A DNA stretch of 24,755 nt from a virus. Of this stretch, positions 8,833 through 15,305 are shown piece by piece; the stretch's first letter is position 1, and the number at the start of each line of letters is the position of its first letter. The notes under the pieces are model-generated. The model was not told the DNA's origin. It saw only the letters and a program-made list of their open reading frames with translations, and made no database searches. Where the stretch lies: positions 1 through 24,755 of the IMG/VR virus record IMGVR_UViG_3300032296_000332; one strand, given 5' to 3'. The position numbers were made by a program, and so were the translations under genes.

Positions 8833-9375
8833 CTACTTAATTTTTCTAGGTTGTTCTTTTGATATATATGGACCTGCTGTAAATGCTGTAAGTTTAGATG
8901 CAATTTCCATTGCTTCATATGCATCTGCTCCAGCGTATAGAGCACCTAGTGCATATGTAGCACCAGAGCCTGCAGCATATACCCCGTCTGCAGATTTGCT
9001 TATTGATAACTCTTGGTCGACATCAAATATTTCTCCACCAATAGCCATAATAAATTGAAATCTATTTTCTTTTGTATCTTCATCAAAGTTGTAACCATTA
9101 TCTGACATACACTTACGAAGAGAAGGCATAGCCTTTACAATCATAAAATGATACAAGTTTTCTCTGTCTTGTTTGGTTGGAACTGGTGGTTCCCAAATAT
9201 GTTGTGCAATATCGCAGGGAAGTGTTTCTCCAGAACCAGCAATTAAAAACATACCACTCTCTGAAATCTTTTTAACTTCAGGGTGAGTATAAATTCTACC
9301 ATCAGCATCAGTAGTCTGACTATCAGCAACTATAAAGCAGCGGTCTTTATATTCTAAACCGATAATTGTTGTCAT
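8833..9375 (-). CDS. Proteasome/HslV-like Ntn-hydrolase peptidase (candidate prohead protease)
   Basis: 180 aa. The N-terminus is MTTIIGLEYKD...IVADSQTT, the hallmark of proteasome beta and HslV subunits. Met removal would expose Thr as the N-terminal nucleophile. Counting from that Thr, Asp17 is in place (residue 18 of the ORF) and Lys34/Lys35 stand next to the usual Lys33. LIAGSG (44-49) and GVYAAGSGATYALGALYAG (131-149) match the conserved Gly-Ser-Gly elements around the family's active site. There is no propeptide, as in HslV. The gene sits between portal and scaffold/capsid, where phages normally carry their capsid-maturation protease; no ClpP-, S49- or U35-type protease is visible. Inference: it matures the prohead or removes scaffold. 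A role in degrading host proteins is the alternative. RBS AGGGGAC precedes the ATG. Confidence 0.85.
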   Translation of the reverse strand: MTTIIGLEYKDRCFIVADSQTTDADGRIYTHPEVKKISESGMFLIAGSGETLPCDIAQHIWEPPVPTKQDRENLYHFMIVKAMPSLRKCMSDNGYNFDEDTKENRFQFIMAIGGEIFDVDQELSISKSADGVYAAGSGATYALGALYAGADAYEAMEIASKLTAFTAGPYISKEQPRKIK

Positions 9376-9389
9376 TGTCCCCTACCTAA

Positions 9390-11168
9390 TTAACTTCTAG
9401 TTACTACTCGTGCATTACCTTTTCCGCTTGCGGTTAAACTTGAAAGAATTGTTTGAATATCTGGAGCCTGTTGTGGAACCATTTCTCCGCCTTGTCCAGG
9501 TGGAAGAGCGCCTCCTACTGGAGCACCAGAGGGAGCAGGGGACGTTTGCTCAACCATAGATGTAGAAACTCCAGCAGGAGGAACTGGTTGCTGCGGAGCG
9601 AATGTGGCCTCAATTGCATCTTCTAATGCTTGACCCTTTTGACGAGCCTTGATAACCGCAGCAATTTTATTTACTATACCAGATGCATCTTGTCCACCTG
9701 CGACCATCTGAGGAATTGCTTGACTTAATGCTGTTAGAGAACCAAGTAAAGATGTTCTCATATTTTCAATTTCAATCTTTTCGAGTTCTTGTGTTACGTT
9801 AACTGTAAATGGCAATTCACGCATAGCCATATCTCTAGAGATTAATCCGCCACCAAGTGCTTGCAACATAAAGATAAGACCTTGGGCTGGGTTAAGACCA
9901 GCAAGCATTCCGTAACGGACATCGGCTGAATAATCACCCTTGATGTCTTTAGTTGGTTTATAGGTAATTTCATATGGTGAACCAGAATCAACACCACGGA
10001 TTGTTTTTTCTTCTGAAAAAATTATTTCATCAATTTCAAAACATAAACGAATTACGTCACGAAGTGCTGCTGCAAAGATTGCTTGGGCTGATTTAACTTG
10101 AGTGTCAAATGCTCCCATAAGAGCCTGTACACCTTGACCAGTAACGATAGATGCGTCAATGTTACCAGTACGTGATTCTGGATAACGAGCACCAACTCTA
10201 AGTTCTTGGTTAAGTAATGTTTGTTCTGTAAATGCGCCTTGCGGCAGTGTAAGTTCTACACGACGGACACCTGCTGGGTTGGCAGTACGGATAACCGCAT
10301 CTCCACCCAACTGTAGTTCTTGTACATCTTGTGGAAGAACAATAGGTGCTTGGACAGATTTCTCTGCAGCCTCCATTGCAAGTAAAGCAAAACGATTACG
10401 AAGTAACTGAATTCCAAGTACGTCATCAAATTGTCCACGTAGTTCGCTATCAATAGATGGTTTACGTGCTACAACTACCATCATCTTACCAAGAGGATTC
10501 TTGGCCCGTGATAGAATTAAATTATCTTTTGCTGGTAAGTAAACAACTGATTGGTCTTTATCATAATAACGAATCATTTCTACTTGACCATTTAAATCTT
10601 GTTTGTATCCATCTTGTCCAAGGATTGTGGAATCATACTCTGGGAATTGAGTTACCAGTTCGCCTAATGTCAATGTATATCTTTTAGCAAATGCTACGCA
10701 ACGACCATATCGGTCAAACTCTGGGTATGAGCCAATTGGATTTTCAATACGAATGCGAGGCATTTTTGCATCATCATCTAGTTCAATTACGAATGGAATA
10801 AATCCATATGTTATATACCAGTCCGCCCCCGAATACATCTGAACAGATAAATCAGAGTGTTGGAAATAATTGCTAGCAATACGAGTACGCTTATCGGCAA
10901 AAGAACGAGCACGGTCATTAACCGCATTAGCCGCCGAGCAGTTGACTGCTGGGAGAGGAGCCATAACCTCTGAAAGGTCCCTGGCAACAACATCAATAAA
11001 ATTTGCAACGACATTAGCATCTACGCCATCTGGAAAAAAATCAGGATAAACTTCAGCAATTTTTCCTTTACGCACAGCAAGAACATCTAAGTTGCGAGCA
11101 TCTCTCTCGCTATTACGATAACGCAGGGATTGAACCCGTGCTGATATCTGTTCAATTGTTAATGCCAT
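9390..11168 (-). CDS. Portal protein
   Basis: 592 aa, a usual portal length. The N-terminus is a helix of the type LTIEQISARVQSLRYRNSER, followed by the portal-like core with ADWYITYGFIPFVIELDD, a YPEFDRYGRCVAFAKRY segment, and a long helical stem region (EKIEIENMRTSLLGSLTAL). The tail, after about residue 525, is Pro/Gly/Gln-rich and probably disordered. Portals form the dodecameric ring at one capsid vertex through which terminase pumps DNA. It follows the terminase by one small gene and precedes the protease, the standard order. ATG at 11168 is preceded by AGGACATAA. The call rests on the family-like core and the location. Confidence 0.87.
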   Translation of the reverse strand: MALTIEQISARVQSLRYRNSERDARNLDVLAVRKGKIAEVYPDFFPDGVDANVVANFIDVVARDLSEVMAPLPAVNCSAANAVNDRARSFADKRTRIASNYFQHSDLSVQMYSGADWYITYGFIPFVIELDDDAKMPRIRIENPIGSYPEFDRYGRCVAFAKRYTLTLGELVTQFPEYDSTILGQDGYKQDLNGQVEMIRYYDKDQSVVYLPAKDNLILSRAKNPLGKMMVVVARKPSIDSELRGQFDDVLGIQLLRNRFALLAMEAAEKSVQAPIVLPQDVQELQLGGDAVIRTANPAGVRRVELTLPQGAFTEQTLLNQELRVGARYPESRTGNIDASIVTGQGVQALMGAFDTQVKSAQAIFAAALRDVIRLCFEIDEIIFSEEKTIRGVDSGSPYEITYKPTKDIKGDYSADVRYGMLAGLNPAQGLIFMLQALGGGLISRDMAMRELPFTVNVTQELEKIEIENMRTSLLGSLTALSQAIPQMVAGGQDASGIVNKIAAVIKARQKGQALEDAIEATFAPQQPVPPAGVSTSMVEQTSPAPSGAPVGGALPPGQGGEMVPQQAPDIQTILSSLTASGKGNARVVTRS

Positions 11169-11194
11169 TTATGTCCTAACGATAGAAAATTGAA

Positions 11195-11503
11195 TTAGTC
11201 ACCCATTGGGCGGTATATTTTATTTACTTCTTTATTACTAATACCAGTAGTAGCACGCCAAGATACTGGAGTATTATTTGGATTGTTTTTAACAAAAGAT
11301 TTTTTAAATCTTGCAATAGCGGCTGTAGGATTTTGTTTATATTTTGCACCAACAGCAGCAATTAAACTAGGGCCACTGGATATATCTTTTTTAGTTTCTG
11401 AAGTTTCTGAAATAGTTTGTACTGCTTCTTTATATTTTTCTGCATTACTGCCTTTAGCGCCTGGGTTAACCCAAGACACATCTGGACGTTTTTTGGCTGC
11501 CAT
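11195..11503 (-). CDS. Small basic protein between terminase and portal
   Basis: 102 aa, Lys-rich, starting MAAKKRPDVSWVNPGAKGSN. I do not recognise a domain. The middle holds EKYKEAVQTISETSETKK and the end has FKKSFVKNNPNNTPVSWRAT and NKEVNKIYRPMGD. The ATG at 11503 has AAAGGAGATAAG directly upstream and begins 10 nt after the terminase stop; a longer reading frame from 11545 would overlap the terminase without a comparable site. Small proteins at this position in other phages are often head-tail or packaging accessories, but that is only position-based. The basic character would fit DNA or portal contact. Confidence 0.6.
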   Translation of the reverse strand: MAAKKRPDVSWVNPGAKGSNAEKYKEAVQTISETSETKKDISSGPSLIAAVGAKYKQNPTAAIARFKKSFVKNNPNNTPVSWRATTGISNKEVNKIYRPMGD

Positions 11504-11513
11504 CTTATCTCCT

Positions 11514-13382
11514 TTAGTTGTAAGTTCCAGCCCATTGCTCTGCAAAGGCTTCGTCTAAATTAAGTGAACCACGTCTTGACTGTTGCGCTCTTGTAGCCCA
11601 TCGATTATTTTGGTATTGCCCAATTCGTGTTGATTGTTGCATTAATTCACGTATGCGTATAACCGCAAACCATAAAGCCATTACACAGTCAGTAGGGTTC
11701 TTAGTATCAGGCTTCCAAGTAATAAGTTCTTGAACTAAAGTCTTAAGACCTTCAGAGCCTTCATTGCTTGGTAATTCTATTATATTGTTGTCTTGAAATC
11801 TACCATCTCTGGTTGAGCCAAAAAGGCTTGCCATAGATGCTACACCAAATCCGACATCCCACTTATTCTTGCCAGTAAAGTGTGAGTTAAGTTGGCAACC
11901 GTATTGGGCTAAGTAGTTTCTTAAATTATCATCCAGGGCGTAAGCCTTTTGGTGGGCGTTAATTTCAATTCGTATTTCTTGTGGCTTGTATTTAGGGACC
12001 CACTCTTCAATCAAGTTTTGAATCTTGGCTGGTGTAGGGTCTGTCATATTAATACAATCTAAAACATATATCTTTCCATCAGCACGGTTATAAGAAACAA
12101 CTACCGCTCCTGTTGCTCCCGCCATTGCTGGGTCGAGGCCAATAACTGTATATGTAGATTCACAATGCTTCGGATGTCCTGGGACTCCAGGCTTGAGAGG
12201 TCCTCTTTTTCGCATTCCATTAACGCTACCTGCGACACAGGTTGGAGAAAAGATTGAATTTTCTGTGACATCTTCTTGCTGGTAGACCATAGCCCAGACA
12301 GATGGGGCCACTTCAGAGCGTCTCGTAAATAGCGAGGGTCCGTCCCACTTAGGGAACAGCCCTTCCTCATTTGCTTCATCTTTTTCGCCCTCTGGTCTAT
12401 CGGTCCAAGGCCATAAGGTTTTCCAGTTGGCTGGCTTTTCATCAAATTCTAAAACTGCTGGTTGGGCGAAGTATGTGAAAGGAGACTTGCCTCCAGTCCA
12501 TTGTCCGCCATCCCTAATCATTTTATATAAATCAATTGAGGAGACACGGGTTCCTACTACTAGCAGTTTTCCGTGCCGCCCCAAACGTGTGATAACTTCT
12601 TTTTGAAGCCATTCAATTTGCTTTTCCCATTCGTGGGCATTTGAGTTCATCACAACGTCATCTAGGATAATTAGGTCTGCTCTTGCACCGTAAATCTGAG
12701 ACCCAAATCCTAAAGCCTGTACCGTAGGGTCCTTCTCACCAGAATCTCTTCCAGTGCCTAGGTAAATCATATCTGCTGACCATTGAGTAGCGTCAGCCTT
12801 ATATCCGCCATTAGGACCGAAGGCGGTCTGGAGTTTAATAAAAGCGGGGTGGCTAAGACGAGTCTTAATCGCACCTAAAAATTTTCTAGCCATACCCTGA
12901 GTCTTAGAGACGATAATTACTCTTGAGTTAGGGTTGGTAACAATTTTATATAAAACGTAATTTATGGTTACGGTTGTAGACTTAGCGTGTTCAGGGGGTA
13001 CGTTAATCAACACACGGTTGTCAGCACCTGGCTCGTAGGTCATAGATGGATGTAGCCACCTAGGAGTCCTACCCTCAATCAGGTCAATCCAATCAAGGTG
13101 GTGTTCAAACAACTTAGTATCTAGGAACTGCTCTGAGAAGTCAGGGAAGGCTATAGATTTCAAATCCCCTAAGTCAGCGATAACTCCCTTACCCATAAGG
13201 CGGGCCTTATCGGCTCTTTCTTTAAAGGCGGGGTCCTGCATCGACCATTGGCGAAAGGTAACATCATTACGACCAACGGATGCCATAGCGGCTGTAATGG
13301 TAGAACCTTGCTGTAATTGTATTAAAACTTTTTCTTGGGCCTCGCCCTTTGGTATATTTTGTATCCCTGGCTTTCGTCCCAT
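11514..13382 (-). CDS. terL: Terminase large subunit with N-terminal HTH extension
   Basis: 622 aa packaging motor. The ATPase half has a Walker A variant PPEHAKST (129-136), Walker B LIILDD (237-242) and a LLVVGTRVSS motif (273-282) fitting the coupling motif. The nuclease half has VIGLDPAMAG with Asp417, RIEIN with Glu473 and PTDCVMAL with Asp565, the three acidic positions of the RNase H-like terminase nuclease. Residues 27-60 (GSTITAAMASVGRNDVTFRQ, then WSMQDPAFKERADKAR) look like the helix-turn-helix of a small terminase subunit placed at the N-terminus. No separate small-terminase gene is seen in the window. ATG at 13382 is preceded by AAGGGG. It is the first gene of the morphogenesis operon. 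Confidence 0.95.
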   Translation of the reverse strand: MGRKPGIQNIPKGEAQEKVLIQLQQGSTITAAMASVGRNDVTFRQWSMQDPAFKERADKARLMGKGVIADLGDLKSIAFPDFSEQFLDTKLFEHHLDWIDLIEGRTPRWLHPSMTYEPGADNRVLINVPPEHAKSTTVTINYVLYKIVTNPNSRVIIVSKTQGMARKFLGAIKTRLSHPAFIKLQTAFGPNGGYKADATQWSADMIYLGTGRDSGEKDPTVQALGFGSQIYGARADLIILDDVVMNSNAHEWEKQIEWLQKEVITRLGRHGKLLVVGTRVSSIDLYKMIRDGGQWTGGKSPFTYFAQPAVLEFDEKPANWKTLWPWTDRPEGEKDEANEEGLFPKWDGPSLFTRRSEVAPSVWAMVYQQEDVTENSIFSPTCVAGSVNGMRKRGPLKPGVPGHPKHCESTYTVIGLDPAMAGATGAVVVSYNRADGKIYVLDCINMTDPTPAKIQNLIEEWVPKYKPQEIRIEINAHQKAYALDDNLRNYLAQYGCQLNSHFTGKNKWDVGFGVASMASLFGSTRDGRFQDNNIIELPSNEGSEGLKTLVQELITWKPDTKNPTDCVMALWFAVIRIRELMQQSTRIGQYQNNRWATRAQQSRRGSLNLDEAFAEQWAGTYN

Positions 13383-13443
13383 TACGTGCCCCTTAAATCG
13401 GTCATATAACGCTACCCGTTAAACGGCATAACTGTGGTCGTCT

Positions 13444-13511
13444 CCTACTTCGTAGGTTAAATATTTATATATTATATTCAACGAACGAGGAGCCAAAACG
13501 ACGAGTTCGTT
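13444..13511 (-). promoter_or_regulatory. Candidate promoter and leader of the morphogenesis operon
   Basis: On the minus strand a perfect TATAAT (13476-13471) lies 16 nt after a weak -35-like TTTTGG (13498-13493). An inverted repeat AACGAAC/GTTCGTT (13480-13486 with 13505-13511) brackets that spacer and could be an operator. Downstream, in the leader, is a hairpin CCTAC-GAA-GTAGG (13456-13444). The terminase ATG is at 13382. The -10 is good, the -35 poor, so an activator or phage-modified polymerase may be needed. Inference only. Confidence 0.4.
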
Positions 13512-13564
13512 TGAACTCTGTAGTTTTAACTACATATATAGATAACCTGTTGGAAGTAGTAAAA

Positions 13565-13590
13565 CCGAACACTAGGTTCGGATATATTTT
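13565..13590. terminator. Hairpin with U-rich flanks, possible bidirectional terminator
   Basis: A 6-bp stem CCGAAC/GTTCGG with a 5-nt loop (13565-13581). On the plus strand it is followed by ATATATTTTTAAAAA; on the minus strand by TTTTACTACTT. It lies upstream of both divergent operons, so it could insulate them or end an unannotated short transcript from this hub. The plus-side U-run begins after 4-5 nt, so the terminator is not ideal. Confidence 0.35.
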
Positions 13591-13691
13591 TAAAAATGTC
13601 CTATTTATGGCACTTTGTGCCTATATTATAGGGGGGATATAACAAAAAATTTTGGAGGAAGAGTACAGTATAGTATTGCACGCAGATTAAA

Positions 13692-13731
13692 TAACCGTGG
13701 GTCAAAACCCTCAACCTCTACCTGACGGTTA
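13692..13731 (+). other. Extended stem-loop in the control hub
   Basis: Outer arms TAACCGT (13692-13698) and ACGGTTA (13725-13731) are perfectly complementary over 7 nt. A second hairpin GGGT-CAAA-ACCC (13699-13710) stacks directly on the outer 5' arm. This is compatible with a small structured RNA or a DNA cruciform at an origin. No function can be assigned. Confidence 0.35.
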
Positions 13732-13937
13732 GACACACACCTGACCCCTAGGCACACCCTTATCCTTTGCACTTGGCTAGGTTTTAAAGTCTTTTCTTGG
13801 GGTAATAAATAAATACTTATGGCGTGCGTCTATCCCCCCTGCACTTATCCCCCCCTTATAAATGGAATTCAAAAGAACTTAATCAATAATCCAGAGGGCA
13901 CAAGGTCTCACATATTGAGACAATCACCCCACCCAAT

Positions 13938-13970
13938 TATAACGAAAGTGTTATACAAATATCCTTGACA
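13938..13970 (+). promoter_or_regulatory. Palindromic operator plus consensus -35 for the plus-strand operon
   Basis: TATAAC-GAAAGT-GTTATA (13938-13955) is a perfect 6+6 palindrome with a 6-nt spacer. A consensus -35 TTGACA follows at 13965-13970. The best -10 at 17-nt spacing is CATTCT, which is poor. Nearly the same palindrome occurs at 15183-15198, also upstream of a TTGAC. The pair suggests a phage or host regulator controlling the small-gene operon. Confidence 0.5.
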
Positions 13971-14042
13971 AGCCCCCCGCCCCGTGTCATTCTTCATTCA
14001 CTAGCCCAAGCAACCACGCAAGGGCAGGACAGGAGCAAGGCA

Positions 14043-14237
14043 ATGAAATACCAAGTAAAAGAAAATGATGGTAAATGGCAGGCAATAATCTCTAATCCAG
14101 TTCTTAACTTAGATAGGGTTTATACCTATGATGAGAAAGAACAGGCGGAGTATAGAATTGAGATGGAAAAGCAACAGGTGAACGATTGGCTTTCCACAGT
14201 TTCCAAATTATCCGATTATTTCAAACCACAGAACTAG
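14043..14237 (+). CDS. Small hypothetical protein, first of the plus-strand operon
   Basis: 64 aa, starting MKYQVKENDGKWQAIISNP. No domain is recognised; the sequence is a short beta-rich start followed by a charged helix (YDEKEQAEYRIEMEKQQVND). The ATG at 14043 has ACAGGAG eight bases upstream. A longer frame reaching back to a TTG at 13965 overlaps the -35 element and is rejected. The stop codon lies inside an 18-nt repeat (14232-14249) also found at the end of the 14515-14688 gene. Expected to be an early, host-directed small protein by position only. Confidence 0.6.
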   Translation: MKYQVKENDGKWQAIISNPVLNLDRVYTYDEKEQAEYRIEMEKQQVNDWLSTVSKLSDYFKPQN

Positions 14238-14249
14238 CAACACCGCCCC
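14232..14249 (+). repeat. Module-end repeat, copy 1
   Basis: AACTAGCAACACCGCCCC. The TAG inside is the stop of the preceding gene (14235-14237). An identical 18-nt copy lies at 14683-14700 in the same position relative to another gene's stop. Each copy is followed by a GC-rich structured leader. Confidence 0.75.
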
Positions 14250-14350
14250 CCGCCCGCTAACGACGGCGACGGCTCAAGACCGACAGGGGGCACGCAATTA
14301 CCTAGGCGGGAAATACTCGCTCAGGATTTGCAAGAAGACAGGAGCAAGAA
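14250..14350 (+). promoter_or_regulatory. Structured leader, copy B
   Basis: Ordered landmarks shared with the leaders at 14701-14797 and 15219-15305: GGCTCAAGACC (14271-14281), GGGGGCAC (14286-14293), a long hairpin CCTAGGCGGG-AAATA-CTCGCTCAGG (14301-14325; one mismatch, two G-U pairs), TTGCAAGA (14328-14335), then a GACAGGAG ribosome-binding site (14337-14344) before the ATG at 14351. Sequence differs between copies while the hairpin position is kept, as expected for a functional RNA. Confidence 0.55.
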
Positions 14351-14515
14351 ATGACACGCAAAGACTTTGAACTCATAGCGGAGGTTATCGCTACAAGTTG
14401 GCACGGCAATGGGGAGTTAAAATTCCAACTCTCCCACAATATGGCGGACAAGTTAGAAACCACTAACCCCCGCTTTAATCGGGAACTATTTCTAACCGCT
14501 TGCGGGGTGAACTAA
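14351..14515 (+). CDS. Small hypothetical phage protein (54 aa)
   Basis: 54 aa, MTRKDFELIAEVIATSWHGN at the start and FQLSHNMADKLETTNPRFNR in the middle, ending FLTACGVN. The pattern (MTRKDFELIA..., TNPRF, FLTACG) resembles a small protein found in many unrelated phages, with no function I know. The ribosome-binding site GACAGGAG is 6 nt upstream and sits just after the leader hairpin. Its stop overlaps the next gene's start (TAATG at 14513-14517), so the two are translationally coupled. Confidence 0.7.
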   Translation: MTRKDFELIAEVIATSWHGNGELKFQLSHNMADKLETTNPRFNRELFLTACGVN

Positions 14516-14688
14516 TGGCATATGACCCAGACAATCAAAGCCACCACTTAATTCTAGACTTGGTGGACAATATGCAAAGTTTTAAGGATTTTGATAACGC
14601 CATAAGCGTGCTAATTGAATGGGGTTTGATTGATGCCGAAATTGGCGCACAAGCCCCCGAAATGTGGACGGAGACGGAAGAAAACTAG
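14515..14688 (+). CDS. Small acidic hypothetical protein (57 aa)
   Basis: 57 aa, strongly acidic, MAYDPDNQSHHLILDLVDNM at the start. Probably two helices, ending in GAQAPEMWTETEEN. No domain is recognised. Its ATG overlaps the preceding stop by 1 nt and a GCGGGGTG stretch precedes it. A TTG at 14500 in frame is ignored because it would overlap more and lacks a better site. The stop lies inside the second copy of the 18-nt module-end repeat. Being acidic and small, it could mimic DNA or inhibit a host protein, but nothing specific supports that. Confidence 0.6.
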   Translation: MAYDPDNQSHHLILDLVDNMQSFKDFDNAISVLIEWGLIDAEIGAQAPEMWTETEEN

Positions 14689-14700
14689 CAACACCGCCCC
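14683..14700 (+). repeat. Module-end repeat, copy 2
   Basis: Identical over 18 nt to 14232-14249 and placed in the same way, with the stop codon of the preceding gene inside (14686-14688). The two upstream proteins are not alike, so the repeat is not explained by gene duplication of the coding part. Confidence 0.75.
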
Positions 14701-14797
14701 GCCTCCTTAACCAGAGGGCACAGGCTCAAGACCTGAGCGGGGCACAAGGTAAGGCGGGAGACACCCGCAGACCTTACAAAGAAAGACGGGGGAAATA
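14701..14797 (+). promoter_or_regulatory. Structured leader, copy C
   Basis: Landmarks in the same order as copies B and D: GGGCAC (14716-14721, within a 12-nt match to 13891-13902), GGCTCAAGACC (14723-14733, identical to copy B), GGGGCAC (14739-14745), then a two-part hairpin AAGGT...ACCTT enclosing GCGGG-AGACA-CCCGC (14746-14775). A GACGGGGG ribosome-binding site follows and the ATG is at 14798. The distance from hairpin to ATG is 22 nt (25 in B, 28 in D). Confidence 0.55.
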
Positions 14798-15031
14798 ATG
14801 AAATGGCACATAAGGAGAGGGAGAGTTTACAAATCCATAAACGGGACGGCTAAGGCTCATCTTTTTTATTGGGTAAAGCAAGAGGGGGCTTACCACTTTG
14901 TGGCGGGTTATTATGGATTTGGGCAAGATGTCCAATTTCAGGGCTTAACCTTTAAAACTGCGGGAGAGGCTAAGAATTACTGCGCCACAAAGGACGCTCA
15001 GGCGGTAATAATTGAGGAGGTGGGGGCGTGA
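14798..15031 (+). CDS. Small basic hypothetical protein (77 aa)
   Basis: 77 aa, MKWHIRRGRVYKSINGTAKA at the start. It is beta-rich, with aromatic residues (HLFYWVKQEGAYHFVAGYYG) and a helical end (FKTAGEAKNYCATKDAQAVI). I do not recognise a family; the strand-strand-helix order could be a small nucleic-acid-binding fold, but that is speculation. The start has GGGGG upstream, at the end of leader C. The stop overlaps the next gene's GTG start by 3 nt. It is one of a series of leader-headed small genes. Confidence 0.65.
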   Translation: MKWHIRRGRVYKSINGTAKAHLFYWVKQEGAYHFVAGYYGFGQDVQFQGLTFKTAGEAKNYCATKDAQAVIIEEVGA

Positions 15032-15186
15032 TTGACTTAAAGAACTTATTCACCATTTCGTTAGACGATTATGGCTTGGTAGTTCAAGGGTATTTCGGAG
15101 ATGTTTATATTCCTTGGCGCACTCTAATCCTTGGCCTGCTTGTAATTACGGGGCTTAAGATTTGGAGAAGGTGGCAAGATAGATAA
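15028..15186 (+). CDS. Small single-pass membrane protein (52 aa)
   Basis: 52 aa starting at GTG (15028), which overlaps the previous stop (GTGA). GAGGAGG lies upstream. The sequence MIDLKNLFTISLDDYGLVVQ... is followed by one hydrophobic helix TLILGLLVITGLKIW (about residues 32-46) and a basic end RRWQDR, so the predicted orientation is N-out, C-in. This ORF is short, but the start overlap, good ribosome-binding site and clear membrane segment support it. It may act at the host membrane (for example superinfection exclusion); unproven. Confidence 0.6.
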   Translation: MIDLKNLFTISLDDYGLVVQGYFGDVYIPWRTLILGLLVITGLKIWRRWQDR

Positions 15187-15224
15187 CGAAATTGTTATAA
15201 GAAACAAAGCCCTAACCCTTGACG
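15183..15224 (+). promoter_or_regulatory. Second palindromic operator with a -35-like TTGACG
   Basis: ATAAC-GAAATT-GTTAT (15183-15198) matches the palindrome at 13938-13955, sharing ATAACGAAA, then TGTTATA. TTGACG follows at 15219-15224. The gap from the palindrome to the TTGAC is about 20 nt here and 9 nt in the first copy, close to one DNA helical turn apart. No convincing -10 is seen at 17 nt. The operator overlaps the stop of the preceding gene. Confidence 0.5.
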
Positions 15225-15305
15225 GGGGCACGGTGAGCAAGACACCATAGGGCACGGGGTAAGGCGAATGCCTAACCTTGCAAGACTAGACGGGAGACTA
15301 GAAAA
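15219..15305 (+). promoter_or_regulatory. Structured leader, copy D
   Basis: GGGGGCAC (15224-15231), GAGCAAGACACC (15235-15246), GGGCAC (15250-15255), hairpin GGTAAGGC-GAAT-GCCTAACC (15258-15277; one A-A mismatch), TTGCAAGA (15278-15285) and GACGGGAG before the ATG at 15306. The order and spacing are those of copies B and C; GGTAAGGCG is shared directly with copy C. Confidence 0.55.

Larger units (their letters stand above)
13383..14042. other. Non-coding control hub between divergent operons
   Basis: About 660 nt without a credible gene. It is crowded with inverted repeats: CCTAC/GTAGG (13444-13456), AACGAAC/GTTCGTT (13480-13511), GTAGT/ACTAC (13520-13533), CCGAAC/GTTCGG (13565-13581), GGCAC/GTGCC (13609-13621) nested in CCTAT/ATAGG (13600-13632), TAACCGT/ACGGTTA (13692-13731), GTCTCA/TGAGAC (13905-13921) and TATAAC/GTTATA (13938-13955). 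It also holds several AT-rich blocks and G6-7/C6-7 runs. Divergent promoters, a replication origin and small RNAs are all possible. Confidence 0.6.

Noticed and set aside
10256-10453. 65-aa minus-strand ORF inside the portal gene
   Set aside because: Different frame of a strong gene, no independent start signal.
12101-12445. 114-aa minus-strand ORF inside the terminase
   Set aside because: Out-of-frame shadow; terminase motifs run through this region in the other frame.
13739-13760. Short repeats of ACCTGAC as iterons
   Set aside because: Only two copies of 7 nt, which is expected by chance.
13826-13858. C6-C7 runs as a G-quadruplex on the minus strand
   Set aside because: Only two long G-runs occur there, and four are needed for an intramolecular quadruplex.
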